Assembly (NCBI RefSeq): GCF_001653235.2
Contig: NC_035791.1
Coordinates: 1,178,001-1,242,000, forward strand
Origin: Pochonia chlamydosporia 170
Taxonomy: Eukaryota > Ascomycota > Sordariomycetes > Hypocreales > Clavicipitaceae
Length of the DNA: 64,000 nt
Direction: 5' to 3'
Shown: piece by piece, positions 55,497 through 64,000 of the stretch
Layout: each line of letters opens with the position of its first letter
Position numbering within the stretch: the stretch's first letter is position 1
Position numbers and translations under genes: made by a program
Notes under the pieces: model-generated
What the model was told of the DNA's origin: nothing
Seen by the model: only the letters and a program-made list of their open reading frames with translations
Database searches by the model: none

Positions 55497-56522
55497 CTAT
55501 TGGTCGAACAAAATTGACAAGCCATGATCGGTGGCCGGACTAAGCACGACATTGCAGGAACTAGCATTGTCATGGCTCTTTTTGACAATAGTAGAAGAGG
55601 TTCGTTTGAGGGAACCAGGTATGTTGTTTGAAATAAATGTAGATTCGGGCAGCGCGTTAGGGAACACCGGCTCGGGCAAGTCGCAGTATTCCAGAGACAA
55701 GGTAGGGCCAATCGGTTCGGGTAGGTCGCAGTACTTGGTTACATTTCCTGACGGCTTTCTCGGCATACTAAAAGTTGAGCTCGGCGTAATTTTGGTCGGG
55801 ATATGAGGGTTACTTGATAAACAGTCCCCTGCCTGGTGTGAATTGCCCGACTTGACACTGCTCTCGCGAAGGTTTGAGACCACAACAGCATCTTCTGTGA
55901 CCGCGGCCAACTTCCACATGGTAATCTGTCGTAGATAGTTCAACTCGGCCAAAACGGCAGCATTATGGCGAATAATTACTGCCTCCTGGCTGCGAAACTT
56001 GGCGGATGATCCCATCATCCACTCCATCTGGTTGTGCAGCGGTGTCTTCATACCCATGTGCTCTTTCGGGCGGTATTTTTCGACGATGCATCGTACCTCG
56101 ACTAGACCATGGTTTGCCGCGTCAATGACTTGGTTAACTCGTGCGAGAATAGACTGAGGGGCCGTCTCAAGGAACTCGAGGTGTTCATTACGCAGATCGA
56201 TAAGGTGCTGCAGGTCTCGATGACAGGTCTGTACGAGTTCGAGGCACCGGCGAATCTCGCTGGGTATTCGGCCATTGTCTGTGATGAGATGTATGCTTGA
56301 GCGCAGGGCTGTGAAAGCCTTCATGTCCAGGCTAAGAACTTCGTAGGCACAACGCCAGAAACCAGCATGATTATGTATGCAGGTAATGTGAGAATTAGTC
56401 TTTGGTGACAAGATTTGAGCTTCAATGACGAGTGGAATGATGACTCTTAGCTGGTGTGAGCTTGGCGGGTACGTTTTAGGTCCAACTCCGTCCGTGGATA
56501 TGCAATACAGAATACACCGCAC
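55497..56522 (-). CDS. Hypothetical fungal protein, helical N-terminal half
   Basis: A 341-residue frame. From about residue 55 a strongly helical region reads RCAYEVLSLDMKAFTALRSS, EIRRCLELVQTCHRDLQ and ARVNQVIDAANHGLVE, then EWMMGSSAKF and RHNAAVLAELNYLRQ. This arrangement recurs in uncharacterised ascomycete proteins and resembles the helical N-terminal domains of STAND proteins, though no NTPase follows here. The C-terminal half is disordered and holds two spaced copies of YCDLPEP (about 265-290). The true start may be the Met at 56324 or lie across an unrecognised upstream intron, as the first 50 residues look unlike protein. Function unknown. Confidence 0.6.
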   Translation of the reverse strand: MRCILYCISTDGVGPKTYPPSSHQLRVIIPLVIEAQILSPKTNSHITCIHNHAGFWRCAYEVLSLDMKAFTALRSSIHLITDNGRIPSEIRRCLELVQTCHRDLQHLIDLRNEHLEFLETAPQSILARVNQVIDAANHGLVEVRCIVEKYRPKEHMGMKTPLHNQMEWMMGSSAKFRSQEAVIIRHNAAVLAELNYLRQITMWKLAAVTEDAVVVSNLRESSVKSGNSHQAGDCLSSNPHIPTKITPSSTFSMPRKPSGNVTKYCDLPEPIGPTLSLEYCDLPEPVFPNALPESTFISNNIPGSLKRTSSTIVKKSHDNASSCNVVLSPATDHGLSILFDQ

Positions 56523-59203
56523 CGAACTGCAACTACCAATATGTCAAAATGGAATTCCCTGTAACACAGGATAAACGTGACTACCTAGGTACTTTCCTGA
56601 CTGACCGTCAGTGTTGCTGAACGAGATCTGCCAACCCCAGCGTGCTCATGACTCGTTGACCAGGGATAAAAGTCAAACAGCACTGTTGTCTGTTCCGAGA
56701 AAGGTACTTCAAGGCCATTGGCACACTCTATGCAAGTACACACGTTCTTGTACTGTTCTTGGCCCCCCGGCCTTCAGCCGTGCCGCTGGTACCGCTTGAC
56801 CAGACAGGTCGCGTCGGGGAACTTAACCCCAGTCGCTGGCGGACCACAGAGCGGAAGGGTCTCGTCTGGGGGGTCTGCTTTTTTCTGTCTTTCTTCTCCC
56901 CAATACATTGCATGCTTGTGAGATACTGAGTAATCACACTCAAACGCGGTAGACTTATAGTGGAAACAACTGCAAAAGGATATATGTCTATCTATAGCGG
57001 ACCTCTGTGGTATAACTTAAGCCTCTGATGTGGTGCATCTTCGGAATAACAGCATAGTACAGCTCAGTTTAGACTAGTTACTAAATGGAAGTGGCAAACA
57101 AAGAACCACCTGCAGGCAGTTATTACAGAATGTGCAAAACTGGGTCATATTATTTTGTCTCAGCCAGGGGACTGGGGTCTGGTCACTGATGTAACTCCAG
57201 CGGGGGCGGAAGAGACGCAATCCGTCTCATTGGTCGTGGAGGCTGGGCTGCAAAAGTTGAGTGATCGGGACGGACCGCCTTATTCTCATCCCCGAACAGT
57301 CGTCGAACCAGGGATGTGAATTTGTTGGTCACGGTTTTTGAACCAGCTAGTGCCTGAGCAGCGCCGCTTTTACCCTGAGCAACTGTGGCTCCACTATTCT
57401 ATTTTTGGCGACCTGACGGATTCTAGCTTGAGCATGATTGCCCACCTAGTCTGTTATAACTTTATGCTTCCCTACGTTTCACTGACGTTATTCCACTTTA
57501 TACTGTTCTGTTTCAAAATGGTGCACCAAAACGGATCCATTAAACGTTGACTTCCCAATTCGAGTTAATTTGTACCGCCCAAAATGCAGCACAGTGCGTC
57601 TAACTTCCCGTTATTTTCCGTGCTATGAGGGACGAATTTAGACACTAAGGTATAGCAATTATCCTCGCAAGTATAGAGCATCATTATGATGAATAGCGAT
57701 GTGGCATTCCGTTAAATAAATGTTGTCAGATTAAATATTTTACTGGTACAATCTGGCTATGACGAAGATCCAGCCACGATATGTACGTTGTAATCAATTC
57801 ACTATCGGGCATAGCTGCACGATTATCGCTAGTACCGCTAATCCTCCTAAGAAGTCTATCTAGTATGTATGTGACTTTTTAAGCCGTAAACAGCCGTTCG
57901 CAAGCTTATATGGTATTTTTTTATTTTAGTTGTTACCGTTAAGTCTATTAAGCGTAATAATTCTTTGACTGGGGCCGTAAAATTCTCATGTGAAATAACA
58001 CAGCACGCGCTGGATCGCCTAGCTATGTGTCCTTATACCGAATTCTTAGCTTTTTACCAGCAATTTCCTCAGAATATGGCAATAGTTTCTTCCACCAGCC
58101 ACAATTGCTGAACATCATGATGGCATGTGAAGCTGTGGCGCACTACAAGAATCAAAGGCTGGCGTTTAATCTAAAGCCTAACCTCTCTAGCGTCTTTAAG
58201 GCCCTAGCGTCGTACATTTTGCGTTGCTACTAAGAGTAGATTTAAAATAGGCCCACTATCTGGTAAAACTGAACTTCCTGGGAAGTTTGTCTCAGTTACA
58301 TCTCAGTATATTTATGCTGAAGTGCTACTGTCTTGTGCTGGTGGTATTAGCTATATGTTAAAATTGGAGCACAATCCCGAGTTTGCGCAAATCGCTATCG
58401 AGTCTTCTTTCCTATCAACACCGTTGCCTTTATCCACGTTGTTAAGACTGTAGACCTAATGGTGTATCAAAGGTAGTTGTAGGTGGACTTTGCGGCTTTT
58501 CTCGCTAGATGTTACTAAGCTAAATGACAGAAACGGAACAATATACGGAGAAGGTGATAGTTTTGTTCGCACGCCAGTGTCTAACCTGCCTTACTAGACT
58601 CGCTGAACGGTCATAAACTAATTTGCCATATCATAAATCTGCTGTCACAGTTGCCACACTATGCAACACGAAGCAAAAACTACATATGGATCACATCCGA
58701 CGTTTGGAAAATAAAAGGAACATATCCAGGAGTACTAACTCTAACCGCACATCCAGGGCAGCTAGTAGTTAAACTAAGTGACTTGAGCTACCCAACCGAG
58801 TCAGTAACCGGATGCAACACGTACAGATCCGATCCGTCCATAGGGTATACTAGAGCAACAATGTCCATTTGACGAGGCCCAGTTGACGAGGCCCAAGGCT
58901 GTCCGAGTTAACTCACTTGTCGTATCACAGACTTTGGGATCATCTAACACGCTCCGCAAGAATTGCGACCGCTAACTTGGGATTACAAGATCTGTGTGAG
59001 ATTCAAGGACAGCCATATACTAATCGAGCGGCATGCTCCTCACTTGTGAACATTAAAATAGTACAATCCTAATATCTCTTTGTCCTAACTCTATTCGACT
59101 GACATTAAATTCTATGAGGACATTGTAAGAGTGCCCCATGAAAGATGGCCCGCCTTTATCGCCTGGAGGGCTAACAAGCCTTTTTGCTAAAGTAGTTCGC
59201 CTT
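56523..59203. other. AT-rich, degraded stretch, no intact gene
   Basis: Frames are short and broken from about 57,550 onward, with TA-rich composition typical of repeat-mutated fungal DNA. Fragments at 58027-58233 and 58651-58872 read like protein pieces but I could not place them in a family. Probably remnants of transposable elements or dispersed genes. Confidence 0.45.
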
Positions 59204-60790
59204 TCACATACCAACATAGACATATGGAATCCAGTGTGTAGGACCCATGCCCTTCTCGTCACGTTCGACTAGAACTATATCTCTTAACTTACCCTTGCTA
59301 CACAAGCAATCCCTAAGTTCTCTGCTTGCACAATAGAGCCCTAAACATACCGACTTATCAGTCATACCCTTATCCCTTACATCTTTATATGTTATCCTTG
59401 CTATCTCCACATAAAGCTTATTATTAACCTTCCACATTATACCAATAACATGTCAAAACCCCGCCAATTAACACGCACTAATTAATTAAATGCTCTTGTC
59501 TATAAACCTCTTGTCTTGGATCTAACCTGTCCTACAAGCCAAAAGGTAAGCGAGAAATAGTGAGTTTTTGCGAAGGCTTATCTCTAATAGAGTAGATACC
59601 GTGGGTAGCTCACTCTTCCAGTCATCTAGAAGTAGTATGCTCTAGGAAGCATTGCCTACGTTGGTCTGCCTATGTCCTGCAAAATAGAATAATTTATAAT
59701 GCGGTAGCTAATAGGTTACTGCTTGTTTACACCATTCTGGTTTAACTAGGTTAATCTTCATTGTTTCGCAAATGCTCCGTACGACCTCTACCTCTGTAAT
59801 TACAAAAGGAAGGCTATTAGTAATCCCAGGCGTATCTCGCATAGCAATAAGGAGTGCTCTAGTCAAAACAGACAGAGCGTCTAGATTATAACGTTAGCAG
59901 CCGTGTATAATTGCTTTAACGGATAAGCTGTATAACAGTATAACCTTATCTAGCACTATTTCTAAAGCGTTTCCATCATAATAGCCTACCACATAGATGG
60001 GAAACTTAGTTAGAGGCCCTGTTGGTATCCACCATACATGAGGCCAGTTGTCGCCTGAGGATGCCCTCACAAAACCTAACAAATCCAAAACTAGCTTCGT
60101 AACTACATCCCATAGCCACTCTAGGGTTTTAGGCTGGCCTAGATCACTGTCAGAGACCAACCACAGGTTGCCTTGCATAAGACCTAGAGGCTGGTAACAC
60201 ATCACAAGTTCTAAAAGGAGCTATAATGCAGCTAGCAGCTTTATTGCTGCGGGGTAGCTACAAGTATAAATACGAGAGGAAGAGACCACTCAAGAAAGAG
60301 AGAGAGAGAGGTCAGAGATTAAGACCGTCAAGAGTGTCAATTATCTACAGCCATCGTGTTGCTATCTAGCAGCTAAATATATGAGAAGTCTTGCCCTTCA
60401 CTCTGCTATATTGGAACCCATCGTGACAGTCTAACTCTAAGATTATTTAAATATAAAGGGCGGTCTAGATAGTCTTTTAGCATTACATCTAAATCTTCTT
60501 GTGTAACCCGAATAGCCTTATCGAGATTACCCACCACTCCTATTCTCGAGTATCTATCGCCAAGCACAGCTCCGAGATTGTTAATCGCCTAGCACGGTCT
60601 AGATAATCCTTCGGCATCGCATCCACAGCTTCTCGTGCAATTTGAATAGCCTTATCTATATTACTCATCGCTTCTGTTTGCTGGACTCTATTGCCGAGAC
60701 TGTCTTTGAAATTGCTAAAATTTACTAAACATAGTAGATAGCCTCCAAACCTTGTATCCACGACTACGTGCAGATGCAAATAAACTTCGT
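59204..60790 (-). pseudogene. Decayed TPR-CHAT protein gene
   Basis: Read on the minus strand. From about 60,785 to 60,440 come TPR-like units with SNIDKAIQIAREAVDAMPKD and YLDRARRL, then a second copy with GNLDKAIRVTQEDLD. After an LTR-like insertion the CHAT (caspase-like) domain follows: WPHVWWIPTGPLTKFPIYVV, VITEVEVVRSICE, FYFAGHRQT (His site), FLAYLLACRTG (Cys site) and the terminal THWIPYVYVGM. Stops and substitutions interrupt it. In the stretch at about 59,440-59,520, Gln and Arg codons have become TAA and TGA, and Gly, Glu, Asp and Thr appear as Arg, Lys, Asn and Ile. These are all C to T or G to A changes relative to the family pattern, as expected of repeat-induced mutation. Intact relatives act near NLR-type systems in fungi. 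This copy is dead. Confidence 0.65.
60230..60428 (-). mobile_element. Possible solo LTR inserted in the TPR-CHAT relic
   Basis: On the minus strand the stretch begins TGTCACGATGGGTTCCAA. It carries a GA/CT microsatellite (60297-60311) and a TATA-like GTATTTATACTTG, and it separates the TPR part from the CHAT part. This looks like an LTR with its own promoter. Its inner end and the target-site duplication could not be defined. Confidence 0.35.
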
Positions 60791-62704
60791 TAGGCTTAGC
60801 TTTCGCTACAGTTTGTATTTTGGAGTTACCAGGAATATCCTGCTCTGTCTTCGTCAGGTGTCATCACATTAGCAACTTCTCGCATATGCTGACACTTCTT
60901 CTGGTAGCTGTATCTATGTAGATGAACTATTGTTTCTCCTGGTAATAGTTAGCCGAAGGTAGTATAGTATAGTGTAGTGGTACATGAGTTCAAATGATGT
61001 ATTGCCTGTAGATGGTAACGTTTGCTCGCTTTACTGCCCACCGGAAAGAGTAAGGATAAGGAGAATCTTATCGTTGCTGCTTGCAACATATGTATGCATT
61101 AATAGCCCCTTTCCCGCCAGCAAGTCCAACGCCACATATGCTAGGGTGCCTGGGAACAGGCGCGAAGGAAATCCAGGCTGGTTATTACCACAACGCAAGT
61201 CTAAAAGGCATCAGGTGCTGCATTATTGCTTCAGAAACAACACAACATGTTTTATGACCAGCCACGTCGTATCACATTATGAACGAGTGATTTGATTTAC
61301 TTATCAAGCATGAATCTTATACGTCACCTCAAATGCTTCAATCTAACCACCCGCATAGCTTTGCAGCCATTAGCACCTAGCACCTTGTCTTTTACCAACT
61401 TTATTGGTGACAATTCAAGCAGCCACAGACGCCGATTAACCTCTTTTTGTCACGTAATTAGGGAGGTAATTTTAGAACATTAGGTGTGTGAGTGTATTGT
61501 GTGTTGTCTAATTCTATGTTCCTCCCCGCCCAATCTACTAAGTTACTTCTGTCTTAACTGCTACCGCTTTATGCAGTACGCATATTGTTTTAAGCCTGAC
61601 CTCCTTTGACACTTTTAAGAGGGGCAATCCCCCCCATCTTATGTTACTTCATGTCGCCTGGACAATGTTATCAGCCATCAGGCGTCAGACAGCAGGTGTG
61701 TTGGCTCTTCAGTATTTGCTGTGACAAGGAACCAATCCCGATCAGCCAGGTTCCTAATCTTGGAGACAGGTGAGGTCGAGACCGCTTTTACTCTCATAAG
61801 AGCCTGAAAGGCAGAGTAAGCTGGACAAGCGCTTCATATTCCGCACGCATCAGACCTGCGCAAAGACAAATAACTGGTTTACCAGCTTAGCCCCGTGCTT
61901 ATCGATATATTGTTTCGCTCTGTTAGATGATAACGAGGGAGCAGCGGACGGAGCGATTGAGCGGGGTGGCATATAGATGTCATATTAAGTCTAAGTAGAC
62001 GAAGGTGTACTAGACAAATGTACAGAATGTTGCAAAGGATAAATTTGCCAGAAAATATCCTCTGCACCTTAAGCCGTCGCGTCATAAGGGTAAATACTTG
62101 CTTCCCCACGAGTTGAGGACCGCTAGAGATGCTGCATTTAACCGGATACTGGGTTATGACGGCAAGCCTTTCATGGCACATCTTTCAAGAACGAACTAGT
62201 TTATTGGATATAGTTGCGGACCGCGGTAAGTACAGGCGACATCCTGGACCCACTGTTGGTCAAACTAGGTCACGAGTCGGGGGGGGTTCCTGGCCACAAA
62301 GTAATTGACCCTGCCCCATGTTCTCAGGTAACACCACAAGGAACTATTCACACTTATCATGCGAAGGTCATCGCCGCCTATATCTTGTGGCCATCTTGTC
62401 ATATGTACCTCTGCAGAGGTAAACAACAAATGGGCGACTGTGAAGCTGCCAGCAAGAACTGACGTCTTTTAGGTTCTAAACGATGGCACAACCTGTGACG
62501 GTGAAGAAGCATTGAGCTGAAACTATGAATCGAGTTGGATGGCGGAAGTTGGAAGAAAAGGCATCCAGAGTGGCCGAATAGCAGGTCAATTTTCGATGAT
62601 AATGTCACGGGCTACTAAGCATTACAACTGGCGCTACCACCTCTAATAATTGGCAGATCAGGTCAAAACATGGGGCTGTGTCTGGCTACTCCCAGGGATA
62701 GTTC
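60791..62704. other. Degraded non-coding stretch
   Basis: No intact gene. A piece at about 62,030-62,200 (plus strand) reads KDKFARKYPLHLKPSRHKG and then PHELRTARDAAFNR before a stop, and looks like a protein fragment of unknown origin. The rest is AT-rich with dispersed stops. Confidence 0.4.
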
Positions 62705-62977
62705 CCGAGGATATGTTCTACGACGCTGAACGTTGAGAAGCGAAAGTTGAAAGCCGAACGGTGCATACTAGAGAATGTGGGTAAATACTCTAAGAGGGTA
62801 GATGCAACCCTACTAGGGAAGCACACTCGGCTACTATACAACAAACTAGCATGGAAAGAACGAAGCATTCTAGCCCAGCTAAGAACAGGCTTGTACTTCC
62901 ACCAGTATGTTTGCCAGCTAGAGCTGTTGAACATTCGCACAGGGTGGTCGGCCATAAGCTGGCCACCCTGCGGCTAA
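62705..62977 (+). mobile_element. Relic of a non-LTR retrotransposon (LINE) ORF2 3' end
   Basis: The frame reads LLGKHTRLLYNKLAWKERS and ILAQLRTGLYFHQYVCQLE. This matches the segment after RNase H in Tad-type fungal LINEs (GKHT...LYD.L...EA..L.QLRTG...LN.YL), which normally runs on to a Cys-x-Cys, ETV.HFL motif. Here that end is missing or frameshifted. Only this fragment is left, with no poly(A) end or full ORF2. Confidence 0.5.
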
Positions 62978-63481
62978 CGCAAAATTGTCGCCTGCAGAAG
63001 GATAGTGATTTGAGTGGAGTACGTTTGCCAAGCTTGGCAGGTGCGGAAGAGGCATAAATAACCATCTTTTCCTTCCGTTAATAGTAAATTCTGCGAGCTA
63101 AGAGCGTAAAGTGGACCCTAGTTTGTGCCGTGTTATCGTCTCAAGTCTGAGACCTAATTTAATATTGGTACTACATAACTGCACTTCCAATATTGTTGGT
63201 CAGCCTGCAGAAATGACGTGCCTCGAAGGCATCTCTTCCCACAAGCCAAAATAGCAAACAGACAGAAGCAAGCGCTTCCAGCTGGAAGGGCTTACAGTTA
63301 TAGCACCTTACTTGTTAACCCCAGTTCTATTAGGCCAGACAACGTTATATATAATGGCTTGACGTTTTAATGAAAAGTCCTAATACAAGCCACATACCTT
63401 CTAATAGACTACTTGAAATATTAAGCACACTATAATCGGCGAATTCGATTCCGCTGAGCGAATTAATCGTAATATATCAAT
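62978..63481. other. AT-rich leader side of the right-edge gene
   Basis: No gene. The last 50 bases before the ATG are AT-rich (TCGTAATATATCAATATGG) and should include the promoter. Confidence 0.4.
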
Positions 63482-64000
63482 ATGGCTCTATATTTTTATT
63501 TTCTTCGCGTCGCTATTGCTTTTGTTCTGGCCTACAGTTTAACAGAAGCGGCCCCTATACAGGTCACAATAATACCCTCCATTAACAACCATGGCAATTG
63601 GCGAGGGATTGAAATCACCTGGAGGCCTTGCCCGGATAGGTTTTTGAAAAGCGTTACTTGTGCAACTTATGAAGTGCCCTTGGACTGGGAGAACCCACAA
63701 AGTTACAATACTATTACGCTCAGCATAGTGCGTATTAAAGCGCGAAAGCCTGCCAACCGTATTGGAAATCTCTTTTTTAACCCTGGAGGTCCAGGCGCCC
63801 AAGCATCTGATATTGTGAACGAAATGGCCAAATTCCCTTATATGGTTGAGTTAGAACTATTAGATCGATTCGACATTATAGGTCTTGATCCTCGAGGGGT
63901 TGGACTTAGCACACCTTTGCAGTGCGACGTCGATCTTTGGAATCAGAGAACGCCACTTTTCCCGAAGACTGAAGAAGGGTTTAAGGCCCTAATGACCAAA
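63482..64000 (+). CDS. Secreted S33/TAP-like alpha/beta-hydrolase peptidase, cut by the window edge
   Basis: 173 codons are visible without a stop. The start MALYFYFLRVAIAFVLAYSL is a good signal peptide, followed by ITWRPCPDRFLKSVTCATYE and VPLDWENPQ, the typical opening of tripeptidyl-aminopeptidase-like (TAP) hydrolases. NLFFNPGGPGAQASDI supplies the oxyanion-hole motif NPGGPG, and FDIIGLDPRGVGLSTPLQC is the strand before the nucleophile elbow. The catalytic Ser, Asp and His lie outside the window. Known: fungal and actinobacterial members are secreted exopeptidases releasing tripeptides or acting on small substrates. Intactness is good so far, in contrast with the degraded DNA to its left. 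Confidence 0.77.
   Translation, partial: MALYFYFLRVAIAFVLAYSLTEAAPIQVTIIPSINNHGNWRGIEITWRPCPDRFLKSVTCATYEVPLDWENPQSYNTITLSIVRIKARKPANRIGNLFFNPGGPGAQASDIVNEMAKFPYMVELELLDRFDIIGLDPRGVGLSTPLQCDVDLWNQRTPLFPKTEEGFKALMTK

Overview
The window reads as nuclear DNA of a filamentous ascomycete (Pezizomycotina, probably Sordariomycetes; Hypocreales is a guess). Genes are interrupted by short introns of about 46-95 bp with GTRNGY-type donors, CTAAC/CTAAT-type branch sites and YAG acceptors. The gene content is also typical: Zn2Cys6 regulator, HsbA surface proteins, a UstYa/DUF3328 protein, a fungal NLR-type STAND receptor, a 2EXR protein and CHAT/TPR relics with repeat-induced-mutation style damage. No tRNA, rRNA or CRISPR array was recognised.

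Layout. 0-10 kb: the first codons of an adenylating (NRPS-like) enzyme run off the left edge. Then come an amino-acid permease, a long gene-free stretch with a complete 461-bp hAT-type MITE, and a Pns1/choline-transporter-like gene. 10-18 kb: a UstYa-family oxidase-like gene faces, across a 1.2-kb divergent promoter region, a secreted repeat protein with kexin sites and Lys/Ala/Gly-rich repeats. A serine beta-lactamase-fold esterase and a Zn2Cys6 regulator follow. 18-22 kb: two tandem ketosamine-3-kinase-like paralogs with the same five-exon plan. 22-30 kb: a 1,683-residue hydrolase-NTPase-WD40 receptor and a bleomycin-hydrolase-type protease. 30-38 kb: small secreted or surface proteins, including two divergent HsbA paralogs and a GPI-type protein, then a 2EXR protein. 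38-46 kb: a vacuolar Ca2+/H+ exchanger, a broken SRPK-type kinase, a six-cysteine secreted protein whose three exons had to be pieced together, and an APH-fold phosphotransferase with one apparent frameshift. 46-56.5 kb: a 485-residue protein ending in a histone H2A-like fold, an unrecognised disordered protein, a T5orf172 (GIY-YIG-like) protein and a helical hypothetical protein. 56.5-63.4 kb: gene-poor DNA with relics of a TPR-CHAT protein, an LTR-like piece and a LINE 3' end. An S33/TAP-like peptidase starts at 63,482 and is cut by the right edge.

Together this is accessory, interaction-oriented sequence: secreted proteins, an immune-type receptor, a decayed CHAT protein, a candidate peptide-maturation pair and damaged repeats, interspersed with a few housekeeping transport genes (permease, Pns1, Ca2+ exchanger). 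The items most worth following are the H2A-like fold fused to an unrecognised protein and the kexin-repeat precursor beside the UstYa-family gene. Exon boundaries were assigned by eye from splice consensus and reading frame.
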